Positions 61,688-64,000 of a stretch of DNA of 64,000 bases are shown in pieces; position 1 is the stretch's first letter; every line of letters begins with the position of its first letter. The DNA comes from Isoptericola croceus (lineage in GTDB: Bacteria; Actinomycetota; Actinomycetes; Actinomycetales; Cellulomonadaceae). The notes beneath the pieces are model-generated. The model was not told the origin of the DNA, searched no databases, and saw only the letters and a list, made by a program, of their open reading frames with translations. The position numbers were made by a program, and so were the translations under genes. The DNA lies in NCBI RefSeq assembly GCF_029382255.1, contig NZ_JARLLG010000003.1, positions 124,001 through 188,000 of the forward strand, given 5' to 3'.

Positions 61688-63484
61688 CTACGCGCTGAGC
61701 CCGCCCTCCTGTGCGGCATGCAGCGACGCGTACCGGCCGCCCCGGGCGAGCAGTTCGCCGTGGCTGCCGACCTCCACGACCCGGCCGGCGTCGAGCACGA
61801 CGATGCGGTCGGCCCGTCGGATCGTGGACAGCCGGTGCGCCACGACCAACGTGGTCCGCCCCTGCATCAGACGGTTGAGCGCGTCCCGCACGGTTGCTTC
61901 CGCCTCCGGGTCCAGGGCGCTCGTGGCCTCGTCGAGGAACAGCATCCGCGGGTCGCGCACCAGCGCCCGCGCGATGGCCAGCCGCTGGCGCTGCCCTCCG
62001 GAGAGCTTGGCCCCGCGCTGCCCGACGATGGTGTCCCATCCCTCGGGAAGGGCTCGGACGAAGTCCCACGCGTTGGCGTCGCGCAGAGCGTCGACGATCC
62101 GGTCGTCGGTCGCCTCGTCGAGCCCGTAGGCGACGTTCTCGCGGATGGTGCCCTCGAACAGCACGGACTCCTGCGGCACGACCGACACCGAGCGCCGCAC
62201 GGTGCGCAGGTCGAGCTCGGCCATGTCCTGCCCGTCGAGCAGGATGCGCCCGCTGGCCGGCCGGACGAAGCCCAGGACGAGGTTGAGCAGCGTCGACTTC
62301 CCCGAGCCCGACGACCCGACGAAGGCGACCGTCTCGCCGGCGCGCACCTCGAGGTCGACGTCGTGCAGGGCGTCCACACCGGCGCCCGGGTAGCGGTGCG
62401 TGACGTGCTCGATCCGCAGTCGGCCCTCGACGTGGTCGACAGCTCGCTTGCCCGCGTTCGCCTCGAGGTCCGGCTCGGCCAGCACCTCGGCGATCGACCG
62501 CATGGACTCCACGCCCCGGGCGGTGACCGGGACCAGGTTGAGCACCTGGGTGAGTCCCTGGGTGAGCAGGCCGAAGTAGGTCGACAGCAGCACGACCTCG
62601 CCCGGGGTGATGGCGATGAACCCCGTCAGGGAGACGACGGCGGCCAGCACCAGGCAGCACACCCCGAGGAACTGCATCGCCACCCAGGAGACCGAGGCGA
62701 CCCGGCCGTTGAGCATGTCGAGGTCGAACGCCGCGCGTCGCACGTCGTCGGCCCCGGACGCCACCCGCGTCGTCGCCGTCCGCTCGAGACCGTGGGCACG
62801 GGTCACCGGGATCAGCGAGGCCATCTCCCCCACCTGCGACGCGAAGCTCTCCATCTCCCGGCGGAACAGCTCGTTGCGCGTCCGGGAACGCCTGGCCATC
62901 GTGCGGCGGATCAGCAGCGCGGTCGGGATGGCGAGCGCGTACACGGGCAGGAACTCCGGGACCTTGATCGCCGTCATCGTCACCGCTCCCACGAGCACCA
63001 TGGCGGCCGAGAGCAGGGGGTGGGTCACCTGCTGCAGCATCAGCTCGACGTTCTCGACGTCCCGGACCACCTTGGACTGCACGAGAGCCGCGCTCGAGCG
63101 CGCGTAGTAGCCGATCGACAACCCCTGCAGATGCTCGACCAACGCGTTGCGCAGGCGTGCGCCCGTGCCGCGCACGACCGTCATGAAGTTGCGGGTGTAG
63201 ACGATGTGGTGCGGGTAGTTCTGCGCGAGCAGCACGGTGGCCAGACCGAACCACAGCAGGACCGAGGTGACGGCGCCACCCCCGGCGACGATGTCGATCA
63301 CGGCACCGGTCACGACCGGCAGGAACCAGAGCGGGATCTCCTTGACGGTGAACGCGTACAGGGCGACGGCCAACCGTCGCGGCTGGGTGCCGAGCAGACG
63401 GAGGATGGAACGGACCGGGTGGGCGCCGTCGACCCTCTGGAGGTCCGACAGGGCGGTAAGGGCTTTCCGGCGCATGCTCGTCAT
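61688..63484 (-). CDS. ABC exporter half-transporter (third in window)
   Basis: About 598 residues from the ATG at 63484 (MTSMRRKALTALSDL); an in-frame ATG 42 bases upstream and one 9 bases downstream are alternatives. A six-helix exporter domain (about 35-320) precedes an ATPase domain with GSSGSGKSTLLNL, SGGQRQRLAIARALV and MLFLDEATSALDPE, all canonical, so it can homodimerise. TACGAT near 63482 on the minus strand could be a -10, which would make the transcript almost leaderless. The substrate is unknown. It is convergent with acylphosphatase. Confidence 0.92.
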   Translation of the reverse strand: MTSMRRKALTALSDLQRVDGAHPVRSILRLLGTQPRRLAVALYAFTVKEIPLWFLPVVTGAVIDIVAGGGAVTSVLLWFGLATVLLAQNYPHHIVYTRNFMTVVRGTGARLRNALVEHLQGLSIGYYARSSAALVQSKVVRDVENVELMLQQVTHPLLSAAMVLVGAVTMTAIKVPEFLPVYALAIPTALLIRRTMARRSRTRNELFRREMESFASQVGEMASLIPVTRAHGLERTATTRVASGADDVRRAAFDLDMLNGRVASVSWVAMQFLGVCCLVLAAVVSLTGFIAITPGEVVLLSTYFGLLTQGLTQVLNLVPVTARGVESMRSIAEVLAEPDLEANAGKRAVDHVEGRLRIEHVTHRYPGAGVDALHDVDLEVRAGETVAFVGSSGSGKSTLLNLVLGFVRPASGRILLDGQDMAELDLRTVRRSVSVVPQESVLFEGTIRENVAYGLDEATDDRIVDALRDANAWDFVRALPEGWDTIVGQRGAKLSGGQRQRLAIARALVRDPRMLFLDEATSALDPEAEATVRDALNRLMQGRTTLVVAHRLSTIRRADRIVVLDAGRVVEVGSHGELLARGGRYASLHAAQEGGLSA

Positions 63485-63658
63485 CGTATCGATTCGCGCG
63501 GCCCGCAGCAGCGGCGCCGACGACACCGCTGCTCCGAGGCGGCCGCGGGTCGCCGGTCCGACCCGTGCCGCCGTCCTTCGCCCACCGCGATGTTGCGACG
63601 GCGCGCGGCTGCACCAACGATGGAGCTGGATCCGACACAGAGGCGAGGTGACGGTCGG

Positions 63659-64000
63659 GTGAACCCCACGGAGCTCCTCGGTCTGCTCGTGCGGACCGCT
63701 GCGTCGGCAGACGCGGAACTACCCCTTCCGGCGCGACTGTGCCGAGCGTGCGTCGAGATCCTCGAGGGCCAGGGCGGCACGCTCATGGTGGCGGCTGGTC
63801 CTGTCGACCGGCTGGTCATCAGCACGTCCACCACGTTCGCCCAGATCGAGGCGCTGCAGGAGGTGCTCGGCGAGGGGCCGGTGCAGCAGGCCCTGCACGA
63901 GGACCGCCTCGTCGTCGCGCACGTGGACGACGCGCCGAACCGCTTCCCCGTCTTCGCCCAGGAAGCCGCCAGGGCGATCGGGGGCCCGCTCACCGTCTAC
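63659..64000 (+). CDS. GAF-domain protein, partial (runs off right edge)
   Basis: From the GTG at 63659, 114 codons are visible. After a short helix (LLGLLVRTAASADAELPLPARLCRACVEIL) comes a GAF-like fold with TLMVAAGPVDRLVISTSTTFAQIEALQEVLGEGPVQQAL, ending at the window edge at GGPLTVY. This is the usual start of actinobacterial GAF-ANTAR or GAF regulators; the C-terminal output domain is outside the window. It is divergent from the ABC exporter. Confidence 0.75.
   Translation, partial: MNPTELLGLLVRTAASADAELPLPARLCRACVEILEGQGGTLMVAAGPVDRLVISTSTTFAQIEALQEVLGEGPVQQALHEDRLVVAHVDDAPNRFPVFAQEAARAIGGPLTVY

Overview
This is GC-rich chromosomal DNA from an actinobacterium. The lineage markers are RbpA, a PafB/PafC pair beside TatA/TatC, an Lnt-like protein beside a polyprenol-phosphomannose synthase, a HelY-type helicase, and frequent GTG starts with 4-base stop/start overlaps. 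The gene mix (PPDK, malic enzyme, a beta-glucosidase, galE, a UDP-glucose pyrophosphorylase) would suit Micrococcales such as Cellulomonadaceae or Promicromonosporaceae, but that placement is inference. No rRNA, tRNA or CRISPR array was recognised.

Layout. 1-5 kb: a UvrA-like ABC ATPase cut by the left edge, a VOC/AraC pair, a zinc alcohol dehydrogenase behind a FadR-type palindrome, an MTHFR-like protein and a META-domain lipoprotein. 5-11.3 kb: a phosphoesterase, NAD malic enzyme, acyltransferase and pyruvate phosphate dikinase. 11.4-15.2 kb: small single genes (GGCT-like, LLM oxidoreductase, hydrolase, GNAT, SRPBCC). 15.2-18.7 kb: a probable mobile or plasmid-derived patch. It holds a tyrosine integrase whose catalytic domain is split by a peptidoglycan-binding-like module, inverted repeats, a KfrA-like coiled-coil DNA-binding protein, and a translationally coupled Asp-nucleophile hydrolase. 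18.7-25.5 kb: Lrp/ald divergon, RNase Z, galE, a flavin reductase/monooxygenase pair, and rbpA behind a sigma-R-type promoter. 25.5-37.2 kb: ppm-lnt, an amidohydrolase, helY, and a long leftward run pafB-pafC-hypothetical-tatA-tatC-dagK.

37.3-43.2 kb is a tightly overlapped rightward operon: DUF3866, DUF4129, a hypothetical, MoxR AAA+, DUF58, a membrane protein and probably a GNAT. 43.3-44 kb holds a truncated tyrosine-recombinase-like gene flanked by exact 15-bp direct repeats. 44-49 kb: YigZ, UTP-glucose-1-P uridylyltransferase, YciO/Sua5, a PLP dehydratase and a divergent LysR. 49-53 kb: a broken TetR regulator next to a heterodimeric ABC exporter. 53-56 kb: thiD under a TPP riboswitch, then a 5'-truncated LuxR/LAL remnant and a PucR-type regulator. 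56-64 kb: two CNNM/CorC-like membrane proteins, a domain-permuted GH3 glucosidase, acylphosphatase, a third ABC exporter and a GAF protein cut by the right edge.

The least ordinary items are the integrase with the inserted module plus its KfrA/hydrolase neighbours, and the mini-recombinase gene between direct repeats.
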